Below are positions 43,984 through 52,823 of a stretch of DNA of 64,000 bases, in pieces. The first letter of the stretch is position 1. Each line of letters begins with the position of its first letter. The translations under genes were made by a program, and so were the position numbers. This DNA comes from Roseiarcus sp963820095 (GTDB lineage: Bacteria > Pseudomonadota > Alphaproteobacteria > Rhizobiales > Beijerinckiaceae): NCBI GenBank assembly GCA_963820095.1, contig CAWFZA010000029.1, positions 28,899 to 92,898 on the forward strand. The letters run 5' to 3'. Below the pieces are notes generated by a model, which was not told the DNA's origin, did no database searches, and saw only the letters and a list, made by a program, of their open reading frames with translations.

Positions 43984-44183
43984 GGAAAATCCGCTCTCGA
44001 CCTCCCCTCGGAGAGGCCGGCAAGGCCTGAAACTTCAGGATGTGGCGAACGCGATTTGCGTCCGATCCGTTATTCGAATGGAATCGGACTTTACGCCAAT
44101 TTTTGGCGTTCTCGGCCTCGCAGCGACGTCGAGCCAGCAAGCCATGGCCCGATCAATTCGGGCGGCGGAGATTTCCGTGCGGC
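43984..44183. other. intergenic region with two hairpins
   Basis: ACGCCAA/TTGGCGT (44093-44099 and 44103-44109, loop TTT) is a compact hairpin 75 bases past the stop of the PEP-CTERM gene and may terminate it. Just beside it, TCCGAT and ATCGGA (about 44061-44088) form a second, looser dyad. No gene seen. Confidence 0.4.
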
Positions 44184-44888
44184 TTAGGCCAGTCTGGAAC
44201 GCGAGCGGCGCATGCCAAGCATGCCCAAACCGACAAAGCCGAGTAACGCCAGCGCCCAGGTCGAGGGCTCAGGGATCGCGACGACGCCGATATCGTCCAA
44301 TCCGGCGTAAACGTCGCCTCCAATCTCGGAGAAAGTGATCGTATTCGACGTCCCGTCAGGAATTCGGGAGACATAGGAGTAGGTGAACTCCTGCCAGGCC
44401 GAATCGAGATCGGTGGCCGGCGCCGTCGCGGTCTCGGACAAGAGAAGCGTGTTCGACGTCCCGTCGGTGATGTTCACCACGATCGAAACGGGCCCGCCGT
44501 TGCCGCTGTAGTTTCCGACCCAGAAGCTGACCTGTTGTTCGACAAACGGCAGAATCGTGAATGTCTGGCTTATCGACACCGGCCGCACGCTGCCGTCGCA
44601 CAGCACTGCAACGCTTCCGTCGCACAGGTTGATGGCCAGGTCCCCGCTGTGCGGTCCAACGCCGATCGGATTGAGCGGATTGGGGACATACCCCGTAGTG
44701 TACCATGCGAGAGGATTGTCATCGACCGTCCAGCCGGGAAGGGCCGTGTCGCCGGGCGAGATGACCCGGACGCTTCCGTCGCCGAATGTTCCTTCCTCGA
44801 AGCCGCCATTCCTGATGAGGTTTGCTTGAGCCGAGGCCGCGCTCATTAGAAAAGCCGAGGTAAGGATGGATTGGACGGCGCGCTTCAT
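44184..44888 (-). CDS. PEPxxWA-CTERM sorting-domain protein
   Basis: 234 residues from the ATG at 44888. A signal peptide (QSILTSAFLMSAASAQA) leads to a DUF642-like/galactose-binding beta-sandwich: NLIRNGGFEEGTFGDGSV, GWTVDDNPLAWYTTGYVP and SWQEF-like strands. The C-terminus VAIPEPSTWALALLGFVGLG followed by RRSRSR is the tripartite PEPxxWA-CTERM signal (motif, membrane helix, basic tail) recognised by an exosortase. The protein should therefore be processed at the envelope and released or linked to exopolysaccharide. No exosortase gene is in the window. Confidence 0.82.
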   Translation of the reverse strand: MKRAVQSILTSAFLMSAASAQANLIRNGGFEEGTFGDGSVRVISPGDTALPGWTVDDNPLAWYTTGYVPNPLNPIGVGPHSGDLAINLCDGSVAVLCDGSVRPVSISQTFTILPFVEQQVSFWVGNYSGNGGPVSIVVNITDGTSNTLLLSETATAPATDLDSAWQEFTYSYVSRIPDGTSNTITFSEIGGDVYAGLDDIGVVAIPEPSTWALALLGFVGLGMLGMRRSRSRLA

Positions 44889-45151
44889 GGCTTCCCCCAA
44901 ACACACACGCGGTCACCAAAACGTGAACAGGCCGGGCATTCGACTGACAAGTCAAGTGCGTATTCCTACCTATGGATCAAAGCGCGGTGTGGTGCTGAAG
45001 CCCGTGCTGACCAGCTAGCGTATGCAGCCGGACAACCGTTTCCAGGGCCAGACTCTTCTTATCTTGTGAGCGAACGCCGGGATCCAGCCCCGCCCACGCC
45101 ATCTTGCGCTCCCACCCTAGAAGGCCACCTCCGAGCACCACGGATGGAAAG
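44889..45151. other. divergent promoter region between PEP-CTERM and ndh genes
   Basis: No gene recognised in 263 bases. It should hold the promoters of the two divergent genes; no convincing -35/-10 pair could be picked. Confidence 0.3.
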
Positions 45152-46453
45152 ATGAACGCTCATCAGGTTGTCGTCGTCGGCGCGGGCTTCGGCGGGCTCG
45201 AGACCGTTCACCGGCTCGCCGGCGCGCCGGTTGAAATCACGATCGTCGATCGGCGCAACCATCACCTGTTTCAGCCGCTTCTCTATCAGGCGGCGACGGC
45301 GTCACTCGCGCCCTCCGAGATCGCCTGGCCAATCCGCCATCTCTTTCGGCGGCGCACCGACGTCACGACCTTGCTCGCTTCCGTGGAGTCCATAGACAAG
45401 GAGGCGCGCCAGCTTACGCTCGATGACGGCGCGAGGCTCGGCTACGATACGTTGGTGCTGGCGACCGGCGCGCGGCATGCCTATTTCGGCCACGACGCCT
45501 GGGAGCCGTTCGCGCCGGGCTTGAAGACGCTCGAGGACGCGACGACCATACGCGGCCGCATCCTCCTGGCGTTCGAAGAGGCGGAGCTCGAGGCCGACGC
45601 GGAGAAGCGTGCGGCGCTGTTGACCTTCGTCATCGTCGGCGCCGGCCCGACCGGGGTCGAACTCGCCGGCACTATCGCGGAGCTTGCGCGCTCGACCCTG
45701 CCCGCCGACTTCCGCCGCATCGACACGCGCGAGGCGCGCATTCTGCTCGTCGAGGCCGGACCCCGCATTCTTCCGGCTTTTGCTGAAGATCTTTCAGCCT
45801 ACGCCAAGGATTCGCTGGAGCAACTGGGCGTCGAGGTCGTGCTCGGGCAACCGGTCTCCGACTGCGACGCCGAAGCGGTCGTCTTCGGCGGAACGAGGCT
45901 TCGCGCGGCGACGATCATCTGGGCCGCAGGCGTTCAATCTTCGCCTGCGGCGCAGTGGCTTGACGCCCCGGCGGACCGGGTTGGGCGGCTCAAGGCCGAA
46001 CCCGACCTGACCGTCCCCGGGCATTCGGAGATCTTCGCGATCGGCGATGCCGCCATCGTTCTGCGTCCGGACGGGCGGCCGGTTCCCGGCATCGCGCCCG
46101 CCGCCAAGCAGGAGGGCGCCTATGTCGCCAAGGTCATCCGCGCCCGGCTCGGCGGATTGCCCGCGCCCCCGCCCTTCCGCTATAAGCACGCGGGCGACCT
46201 GGCGACGATCGGCAAGCGGCGGGCGATCATTGACTTCGGCTGGATCAAGCTCCGCGGAGCGATCGCGTGGTGGCTCTGGGGCTTCGCCCACATCTACTTT
46301 CTGATCGGGGTGCGCAACCGGCTAAGCGTCGCGCTCAACTGGCTGTGGATCTATGCGCGCGACCAGCGCAGCGCGCGGCTCATCACCTGGTGGGGCGGCG
46401 AAGTTGAAGGGACCGCTCCGTTCCCCAAGGAGGAGAGGAGCAAACTCAGTTAA
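45152..46453 (+). CDS. ndh: type II NADH:quinone oxidoreductase
   Basis: Non-proton-pumping NADH dehydrogenase on the cytoplasmic face of the membrane. 433 residues from the ATG at 45152. FAD-binding VVVGAGFGGLETVHRLAG, quinone-side motif HHLFQPLLYQAATASLAP, NADH-binding FVIVGAGPTGVELAGTIAEL, and FAIGDAA plus APAAKQEGAYVAKVI are all present. The amphipathic membrane-binding C-terminus contains SVALNWLWIYARDQRSARLI. A fragment of the coding DNA for this C-terminal segment recurs at 52430-52494. Confidence 0.93.
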   Translation: MNAHQVVVVGAGFGGLETVHRLAGAPVEITIVDRRNHHLFQPLLYQAATASLAPSEIAWPIRHLFRRRTDVTTLLASVESIDKEARQLTLDDGARLGYDTLVLATGARHAYFGHDAWEPFAPGLKTLEDATTIRGRILLAFEEAELEADAEKRAALLTFVIVGAGPTGVELAGTIAELARSTLPADFRRIDTREARILLVEAGPRILPAFAEDLSAYAKDSLEQLGVEVVLGQPVSDCDAEAVVFGGTRLRAATIIWAAGVQSSPAAQWLDAPADRVGRLKAEPDLTVPGHSEIFAIGDAAIVLRPDGRPVPGIAPAAKQEGAYVAKVIRARLGGLPAPPPFRYKHAGDLATIGKRRAIIDFGWIKLRGAIAWWLWGFAHIYFLIGVRNRLSVALNWLWIYARDQRSARLITWWGGEVEGTAPFPKEERSKLS

Positions 46454-46513
46454 GTGAAACCGCCTATTACGTGGACGGTGCGTCCGCGCTTTGGCGCTGA
46501 ACGAGGGGGACTC

Positions 46514-47776
46514 ATGCGGATCGCAATCTACGGGCTTGGTTATGTGGGTCTGACCGGAGCGATTTGCCTCGCTAGCGAAGGCCACGAGGTGTTGGGCGTC
46601 GATGTCAGCGAAGACAAGGTTCGCCGGATCATGGCGGGATCCTCGCCGATCAAGGAGCCAGGACTCGACGAGATGCTTGCCGACGCGCTGGCGAAGAGGC
46701 GCCTGCGCTGCACGACCGATGCGGCCGATCCCGTGCCGTCTGCCGAGATCGCGATCGTCTGCGTCGGGACGCCGTCCGCCCCGGACGGCGCCCACAACAT
46801 GCGCGATATCGCTGAAGTGACGCGGCAGATCGCCAGCGCCGCGCGTTCGGTTGGTCGAAAGGACAAGCTGACGGTGGTTTACCGCAGCACCATTCGCCCG
46901 GGCACGATCGACGGACTCATCCTTCCGATCTTCGCCTCGTCTCTTGGGGACGCGATGGGCGTGATCGATGTCGTCTACAATCCCGAATTCCTGCGGGAAT
47001 CGACTGCGGTCAAAGACTTCTTCCATCCGCCGAAGGTTGTCGTGGGAACGCATGACGGCAAGCCCTCGGCGCCGGTCGAGGAGATGAACAGGAGCCTCGA
47101 CGCCCCGGTCTTCACCGTCGGCTATCGCGAGGCCGAGTTTACGAAGTTCGTCGACAACAGTTTTCACGCCCTCAAGGTCGCCTACGCCAACGAGGTCGGA
47201 CGCATGTGCGTCACGCTCGGGATCGACGCCAAGGTCGTGCACAAGATTTTCATCTCCGACACCAAGTTGAACATCTCCCCCTACTATCTCCGGCCGGGCG
47301 GACCGTTCGGCGGTTCATGTTTGCCGAAGGACGTTCGGGCGCTTCAGCACATCTCCAACGACATCGGCGCGAATACGCATGTGATCGATGCGCTGATGCG
47401 CTCGAACGACGCCCACAAGCATTTCCTATATTCGCGCGCGGTTCAGGGCCTTCCGCCGGGCGCGAAGGTTCTGATGCTCGGCCTTGCGTTCAAGACGGAC
47501 ACCGACGATCTGCGCGAAAGCCCCAACATCGATCTCGCCCGCAAGCTAATCCAGGGCGGCTACGCGTTGTCGATCTACGATTCGTCGCTGAAGCCCGAGC
47601 ACCTGATCGGCCAGAATCTCGGCTACGCCTTTTCCCATCTGCCGAAGCTGCCGGACCTGCTCGTCAGCAAGGAGGTCGCGGAAGGCGAGCGCTTCGACGT
47701 CGTGATCGACGCCAACGGCGCGGCGCGCGGGCTGTCGCTCAAGAGCGCCAACGTACTGGACTTTCACGCGCTATGA
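46514..47776 (+). CDS. GDP-mannose/UDP-glucose-type nucleotide sugar 6-dehydrogenase (AlgD-like)
   Basis: Four-electron oxidation of a nucleotide sugar to its uronate, supplying polysaccharide synthesis. 420 residues. The Rossmann motif IAIYGLGYVGLTGAICLASE, VCVGTPSAPDGAHNM, VYNPEFLRESTAVKDFFHPP and the catalytic Cys in PGGPFGGSCLPKDVRAL are intact. The sequence between them favours the GDP-mannose dehydrogenase (AlgD) branch, and the downstream AGE-family mannose-type isomerase fits. It overlaps the glycosyltransferase gene by four bases, so they form one operon. Confidence 0.87.
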   Translation: MRIAIYGLGYVGLTGAICLASEGHEVLGVDVSEDKVRRIMAGSSPIKEPGLDEMLADALAKRRLRCTTDAADPVPSAEIAIVCVGTPSAPDGAHNMRDIAEVTRQIASAARSVGRKDKLTVVYRSTIRPGTIDGLILPIFASSLGDAMGVIDVVYNPEFLRESTAVKDFFHPPKVVVGTHDGKPSAPVEEMNRSLDAPVFTVGYREAEFTKFVDNSFHALKVAYANEVGRMCVTLGIDAKVVHKIFISDTKLNISPYYLRPGGPFGGSCLPKDVRALQHISNDIGANTHVIDALMRSNDAHKHFLYSRAVQGLPPGAKVLMLGLAFKTDTDDLRESPNIDLARKLIQGGYALSIYDSSLKPEHLIGQNLGYAFSHLPKLPDLLVSKEVAEGERFDVVIDANGAARGLSLKSANVLDFHAL

Positions 47777-49026
47777 CGGACGCCGCCGCCGTGACTTGCA
47801 AGACGGATGAGCCTTCGCCGTCCGCGGAGAAGACTCTCGCAGGTCGGAAGATCCTCATCATTGTCGAGAACCTTCCGGTTCCGTTCGACCGGCGGGTTTG
47901 GCAGGAGTCGCTCGCGCTCGTCGCCGCCGGGGCGGAGGTTTCCGTCATCTGTCCCAAAGGCAAGGGCTACGAAGGGGAGCAAGAGGATCTCGAAGGCGTC
48001 CATATCTACCGCCACGGGTTGCCGGCGGAGGGCGACTCGGCGGGCGGCTATCTGCGCGAATATGGAAGCGCGCTCTTTCATGAGACGAGGCTCGCGTGGA
48101 AGGTTCTCTCGGCGCGCGGCTTCGACGTCATCCACGGGTGCAATCCTCCCGACCTCATCTTCCTTGTCGCGCTTCCCTTCAAGGCGATCGGCAAGCGGTT
48201 CGTGTTCGATCATCACGACATCAATCCCGAACTCTACGAAGCGAAATTCAACAAGCGGGGCTTTTTCTGGCGGCTGCTGGTGCTGTTCGAGCGAATGACG
48301 TTCTTGTTCGCCGACGTCGTCATCTCCACGAATGAAAGCTATCGCAAAATCGCGATCGAGCGCGGCCGCAAATCGCCGGACCGCGTCTTCGTGGTGCGCA
48401 GCGGACCGGACCTGCGCCGGGTGAAGATGGCGCCGGTCGACCCGCGCTGGAAGAAGGGGCGGCGCTATCTCGTCGGCTTCGTCGGCGTGATCGGCGATCA
48501 GGAAGGCATCGACCTCCTGCTCGCCGCCGTGAAGCATCTCGTCTTCGAGATGGGCCGCAAGGACATTCAGTTCGTGCTGGTCGGCGACGGGCCGAGCCGG
48601 AAGCGCATGGAAGCGCTCTCGGTCGAGATGGGGCTCGCCGACGCTGTGACCTTCCTCGGACGGGCGCCGGATGCGGATCTGTTCTCGGTCTTGTCGTCGG
48701 CTGACGTCTGCGTGAATCCCGACCGCGTCAATCCGATGAACAATCTTTCGACCATGAACAAGATCCTGGAGTACATGGCGATGAAAAAACCCATCGTGCA
48801 GTTCGACGTTGTCGAGGGCCGTGTCTCCGCCGGCGATGCTTCGCTCTACGCCAAGCCGAATGATCCGGTCGACTTCGCGGACAAGATCGTCGAGCTCTTG
48901 TCGGATCCGCAGCGCGGCGAACGGATGGGCGAGATTGGCCGCGCGCGGATCGAGGACGAGCTCTCGTGGGGCCGCCAGGTCCCGAAGCTGGTGAAAGCGT
49001 ACGAAACGCTGTTCGCGCGGCGCTGA
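47773..49026 (+). CDS. glycosyltransferase family 4 protein
   Basis: 417 residues, GT-B fold. The N-terminal domain starts ILIIVENLPVPFDRRVWQES, a common opening in exopolysaccharide GT4 enzymes, with FDVIHGCNPPDLIFLVAL. The C-terminal domain has LVGFVGVIGDQEGIDLLLAA, VLVGDGPSRKRME and the nucleotide-sugar EX7E-like region MNNLSTMNKILEYMAMKKPI. It transfers a sugar (unknown) in surface polysaccharide synthesis and is translationally coupled to the algD-like gene by an ATGA overlap. Confidence 0.9.
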   Translation: MTDAAAVTCKTDEPSPSAEKTLAGRKILIIVENLPVPFDRRVWQESLALVAAGAEVSVICPKGKGYEGEQEDLEGVHIYRHGLPAEGDSAGGYLREYGSALFHETRLAWKVLSARGFDVIHGCNPPDLIFLVALPFKAIGKRFVFDHHDINPELYEAKFNKRGFFWRLLVLFERMTFLFADVVISTNESYRKIAIERGRKSPDRVFVVRSGPDLRRVKMAPVDPRWKKGRRYLVGFVGVIGDQEGIDLLLAAVKHLVFEMGRKDIQFVLVGDGPSRKRMEALSVEMGLADAVTFLGRAPDADLFSVLSSADVCVNPDRVNPMNNLSTMNKILEYMAMKKPIVQFDVVEGRVSAGDASLYAKPNDPVDFADKIVELLSDPQRGERMGEIGRARIEDELSWGRQVPKLVKAYETLFARR

Positions 49027-49137
49027 TCTTTCCTTCGGCCATTCCGGCGCCTCGAATTGGCTAACCGTTCGACAAATCGGGGGGAAAGCCCGCCCTTTTC
49101 AGATCGAAGAATCGCTCTCAAGCGAGAACGAGCCCGT

Positions 49138-50418
49138 CTACAGTTTGAGGCCGTGGCGCTTGATCTGCCGGGTGAGGCTGCCGTCTGCCGGAAAGAGCGG
49201 AATGAGGCAGGCCTGGACGGCATGATAGATGTCGGGACGTCCTTCGAAGACGCGCGAGACGGGATTGAGCGCGCTGTCGAGCTCGGGCCGCCAAGTCTGC
49301 CTCTTGTCGATCACGTGCGCGGCGACGAAGCTCCAGATGCGCCGGTACCATTCTTCATAAGAGGGGTCGGCGTCGACGGAGCCGAGCGCGGCGGCGGCGC
49401 CAATTCCTTCGGCGCAAGGCCACCAAAAGCGATCCGTCTGATCGGGCCGGTCGCTCCAGTCGAGGGTATAGTAGAAGCCGCCAAGCTTCCGGTCCCAGCC
49501 GATCGACACCGTCTTGCGAAAGAGGCCTGCCGCGGCTTCGATCGTCCAACCTTTGCTGCGGCCTCCGAGCTCCCAGAGCTGGACAAGCAGGCGGCTCCAT
49601 TCGAGCGCATGGCCGGGGGTCGTGCCGCTCGGGCGGAACATCGGATCGCCCTTGTACGCGCGGTCGACCTCCCAATGCTCAGTGAAATGTTCGGCCACCC
49701 GCCAATTCTCGTTGCGGGCATGACGGTCGATGATCAAGGACGCGATGCTCTCCGCCTTGTCGAGATAGCTGCGCTCGCCCGTCGCCTCGAAGGCCGCCAT
49801 CAACGCTTCGGTGAGATGCATGTTCGAGTTCTGGCCGCGGTAGGTTCCAATTGGCGACCAATCGGGATTGTATTCCTCGGCGCTCGCGCCGGCTGCCTTG
49901 TCCCAGAACCTTTCCTCGATGACCTGCGTCACGTCGGCAAGCAGACGCGGCGCGTCGGGATGTCCAACGCACATCGCGGACGAGGCGGCGAGCAGGACGA
50001 AGGCATGGCCATAAGCTTGCTTCGTCGGGTTGGTGGGTTTCTCGTCATCCACGCCCCAGAAGTAGCCGCCATGCTCGCTGTCTCGCATTCTCTCCCACAG
50101 GAACGCGAGCCCATGGTCGACGATACGGTCGGCGCCCGGAATCCCAAGCAAATGCGCGATGGCGAAGGCATGGACCATGCGCGCCGTTTCGTGCACCTGC
50201 CGGTTCGCGCCTTTGTGTCCGGGCTTCGGCGCCAAAGGGCGCGCGTTCTCATCCAGTGAAAAGAAGCCGCCCGCCGGATTGAAAGATGGACGCTGAAAGA
50301 ACTCGAAGAGGGCGCGGGCGTTGTCGATGAGCCACAGCCGATGGGCCGTCAGCGTGGTGAAGCGCGGCGTCCCGGCCGCCGGAAGGTCCTTGACGGTGGT
50401 TTCCGCCATTCTATCCAT
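49138..50418 (-). CDS. AGE-family epimerase/isomerase (mannose isomerase-like)
   Basis: 426 residues from the methionine at 50418 (a later one at 50409 is possible), an (alpha/alpha)6 barrel. Key residues appear in RQVHETARMVHAFAIAHLLG, DSEHGGYFWGVDD, GHAFVLLAASSA and TTPGHALEWSRLLVQLWELG, with His/Glu positions typical of D-mannose isomerase (YihS/ManI) and N-acylglucosamine 2-epimerases. It probably interconverts mannose and fructose, feeding the nucleotide-sugar pathway of the convergent algD-like/GT4 operon. Substrate not provable by eye. Confidence 0.85.
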   Translation of the reverse strand: MDRMAETTVKDLPAAGTPRFTTLTAHRLWLIDNARALFEFFQRPSFNPAGGFFSLDENARPLAPKPGHKGANRQVHETARMVHAFAIAHLLGIPGADRIVDHGLAFLWERMRDSEHGGYFWGVDDEKPTNPTKQAYGHAFVLLAASSAMCVGHPDAPRLLADVTQVIEERFWDKAAGASAEEYNPDWSPIGTYRGQNSNMHLTEALMAAFEATGERSYLDKAESIASLIIDRHARNENWRVAEHFTEHWEVDRAYKGDPMFRPSGTTPGHALEWSRLLVQLWELGGRSKGWTIEAAAGLFRKTVSIGWDRKLGGFYYTLDWSDRPDQTDRFWWPCAEGIGAAAALGSVDADPSYEEWYRRIWSFVAAHVIDKRQTWRPELDSALNPVSRVFEGRPDIYHAVQACLIPLFPADGSLTRQIKRHGLKL

Positions 50419-50725
50419 ACCCCGCGTCCTATGATCGAGAACGACCGCGTTATAGATCAATGCGAGTTCGATCTTAAGCCGCCACTTGAGCGGCCACGCG
50501 GACCGGCGCCCCGCTGGACGCGGCGTCCGGGACGCGCAGGACTGCGCCGAACGCGATTACGGAAAACTACCTATGGCGTTCCCCGCCCGTGCCGATACGC
50601 TGGCGACCGTTAGGGGCCTCGTCACACACCGCAGGAGACGAACCGCGCAGGCTCCGCCACCGCTCGTCCGTTGGCGCGGCGCATGGGGCCCTCTCGATAA
50701 CCGCCTTATCCAAGAGACCCGCATC
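50419..50725. other. divergent intergenic region
   Basis: No separate gene seen in 307 bases. The amine oxidase frame stays open upstream to 50486 but without a ribosome site, and the sequence there is low in family similarity, so I treat it as leader and promoter DNA. Confidence 0.4.
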
Positions 50726-52348
50726 GTGGCTCGCACTCCTTTATTGCAATTTCTTAAGACGCTGTCTTCCGACATCAGCCTTTGCCAAGCGCGCGACATC
50801 TCCATCGCGGAGCTGGCGGCGGAGCGGCTGGCCGCCCCGTCGCGCCGCCAGTTCGTCGCCGGCGCCGCCGCGGCGGCGGCGAGCGTGGCCTTGCCCGAGG
50901 CGGCTTTGGCCGCGCCCGCCAGAATGCGCATCGCCATCGTCGGGGCGGGGATCGCCGGGCTCAACGCGGCGCTCACTTTGCAGGATTCCGGGATCGCCAG
51001 CACGGTCTATGAAGCGTCGAACCGGATTGGCGGGCGGATGTTTTCCGCGACGTCGATATGGGCCGACAATCAAGTGACAGAATGGTGCGGCGAGCTGATC
51101 GACTCCGATCACGAGACGATCATCGGCCTCGCCCGGCGGTTCGGGCTGCCGCTCGACGACTTCGCGGGCAATACAAACCTGCGCGACACCTACAAGCTGC
51201 TCGGCCGCTACTACACGGTGGAGCAGGCTTACGAGGACTGGCGCGGCGGGGTTCAGCAGGCGATCGCCAAGGATCTCGAGGCCGCGGGCGAATCGACCAC
51301 TTATGACAAGTTCACGCCCGAAGGGCAGAAACTCGATCAGATGTCGGTCGCCGAATGGATCGACAGCCGCGTGCCGGGCGGCCGCAAATCGTCGATCGGC
51401 GCCCTCATCGATGTCGCCTACGCGATCGAATACGCGGCCGACACGACCGACCAGAGCGCGCTGAACATCGTCTACCTGCTCGGCGCCAACAAGCAGACCG
51501 CGGCCGGCGAAGGATTACACGTCTTCGGTGAATCGGACGAGCGCTACCATATTCGCGGCGGCAACCAGCAGCTCCCGGTGCGGATCGCCAAGCATCTGAG
51601 ATCGCCCGTGGAGCTGGGAATGCGGATGACTTCGATCGCCCGCAATGGCGACGGGACTTATGCGCTTAGCTTCGACGGCCATCCGTCGGTCACCGCCGAT
51701 CTTGTGATCCTGAGCCTGCCGTTCGCCGTCCTGCGCAAGATCGACACCAGCGCCGCGGGCTTCGACGCGCGCAAGACGACGGCCATCCAGGAGCTGGGAC
51801 GCGGCCAGAGCGGCAAGCTGCAGCTGCAGTTTGCGTCGCGCTATTGGCGCGAGCCGGGCCCCTGGCCGGGGCGCGGCAACGGCTTGTCCTATACCGACGA
51901 AGGCTACCAGAACACGTGGGAGGTGAGCCGGCGGCAATTCGGCGCGAGCGGCATTCTCAACAACTATACCGGCGGCTCGGCGACCGCGGCCAAGGCGGCA
52001 AAGGCGCCGTTCGCGACCGCGGCGGACGCCGATGTGCAAGCGGACGCGAAAGCCTTCCTCGGCGGGCTCGAGACGGTCTTTCCCGGCGGGACCGCCAAAT
52101 GGAACGGGCGCGCCGCAAGCTCGCTGCCCGCGCTCGATCCCAACATGGGCGCGTCCTATGCCTATTGGCGCGTCGGGCAATACACGTCCTTCGCCGGCTA
52201 CGAGAAGGCGCCCCAAGGCAACATCTTCTTCGCCGGCGAGCACTGCTCGACCGACTACCAGGGCTTCATGGAGGGCGGCGCGGCCGAAGGCGCGCGCGCC
52301 GCGAAGGAGATCCTGGACCAGCTGGCGGGCAAGACGGCGACGAAATAG
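50726..52348 (+). CDS. Tat-exported FAD amine oxidase (flavin monoamine oxidase type)
   Basis: 540 residues from the GTG at 50726. A Tat-like signal around residue 45 (SRRQFVAGAAAAAASVALPE, then AALA) directs folded export. The FAD-binding motif is RIAIVGAGIAGLNAALTLQD and NRIGGRM; the substrate domain ends with the C-terminal flavin motif NIFFAGEHCSTDYQGFMEGG, which includes the Cys position often linked to flavin in MAO-like enzymes. It oxidises an amine or amino acid in the periplasm; substrate unknown. Its last ~75 bases reappear in degenerate form at 56088. Confidence 0.88.
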   Translation: MARTPLLQFLKTLSSDISLCQARDISIAELAAERLAAPSRRQFVAGAAAAAASVALPEAALAAPARMRIAIVGAGIAGLNAALTLQDSGIASTVYEASNRIGGRMFSATSIWADNQVTEWCGELIDSDHETIIGLARRFGLPLDDFAGNTNLRDTYKLLGRYYTVEQAYEDWRGGVQQAIAKDLEAAGESTTYDKFTPEGQKLDQMSVAEWIDSRVPGGRKSSIGALIDVAYAIEYAADTTDQSALNIVYLLGANKQTAAGEGLHVFGESDERYHIRGGNQQLPVRIAKHLRSPVELGMRMTSIARNGDGTYALSFDGHPSVTADLVILSLPFAVLRKIDTSAAGFDARKTTAIQELGRGQSGKLQLQFASRYWREPGPWPGRGNGLSYTDEGYQNTWEVSRRQFGASGILNNYTGGSATAAKAAKAPFATAADADVQADAKAFLGGLETVFPGGTAKWNGRAASSLPALDPNMGASYAYWRVGQYTSFAGYEKAPQGNIFFAGEHCSTDYQGFMEGGAAEGARAAKEILDQLAGKTATK

Positions 52349-52424
52349 CGCTCCCGGGCCAGCCGGTTTGGGTTTCTTGTTTCCGGCCAATCGGCCGCCA
52401 AAGCCCTCGCTTTAGGGGGGTCGG
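52274..52424 (+). repeat. direct repeat, copy A (3' end of amine oxidase gene and flank)
   Basis: The segment from GGCGGCGCGGCCGAAGG through AAGGAGATCCTGGACCAGCT to the AGGGGGGTCGGA beyond the stop codon is closely matched by 56088-56241, with scattered mismatches and small indels. This copy is the functional one, within the oxidase gene end. Confidence 0.75.
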
Positions 52425-52429
52425 AAATC

Positions 52430-52494
52430 GGCCGAGCGTTGCGCTCGACTGGCTGTGGATTTACGCGAGACAAGCGCCGCGCGCGGCTGATCAC
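52430..52494 (+). pseudogene. fragment of an ndh 3' region
   Basis: AGCGTTGCGCTCGACTGG, CTGTGGATTTACGCGAGA and GCGCGCGGCTGATCAC match the end of the intact ndh gene (46322-46385) at about four of five bases. It encodes SVALDWLWIYAR before a small indel. No other part of ndh is nearby, so a fragment was captured here, probably by the same event that made the flanking repeats. Confidence 0.65.
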
Positions 52495-52823
52495 GAGCCG
52501 AACGGATAGCGCGCCGATTGCATCGGCTCGCGCCAGACGCGCGCAGCTTGCCATTGACGGCTCGCCACAGTGGTTGCACAGGAAGCAACGGGGAAAGCGC
52601 TGTGACCGCGGTCACACCGCCCCGCTGCTTTTCATGTTACCCGTCGAGCGCTGGGCGGCTTGCGCGTTCACGACAACAGTGGAGAGCGCGGCCTGAACGA
52701 GAGGCGCGCCACTAAGCGTGAAGCCTAAGCAGCGTAAAAAATTTTTTGTGAAGTTGTTGACGCGCAGCGAAGTCGACTTTTTTGACCCGTGACTTTCTTC
52801 AACGAAATCCTTTGGAGGGGATA
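52495..52823. other. leader of the tandem-domain operon
   Basis: About 330 bases without a gene. After 52700 the base composition drops to AT-rich (AAAAAATTTTTTG at 52736-52748). TTGACG near 52758 and the sequence TTGACC near 52779 could be -35 boxes. A strong TTGGAGGGG ribosome site lies just before 52824. Suggests an independently and well expressed gene. Confidence 0.4.
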
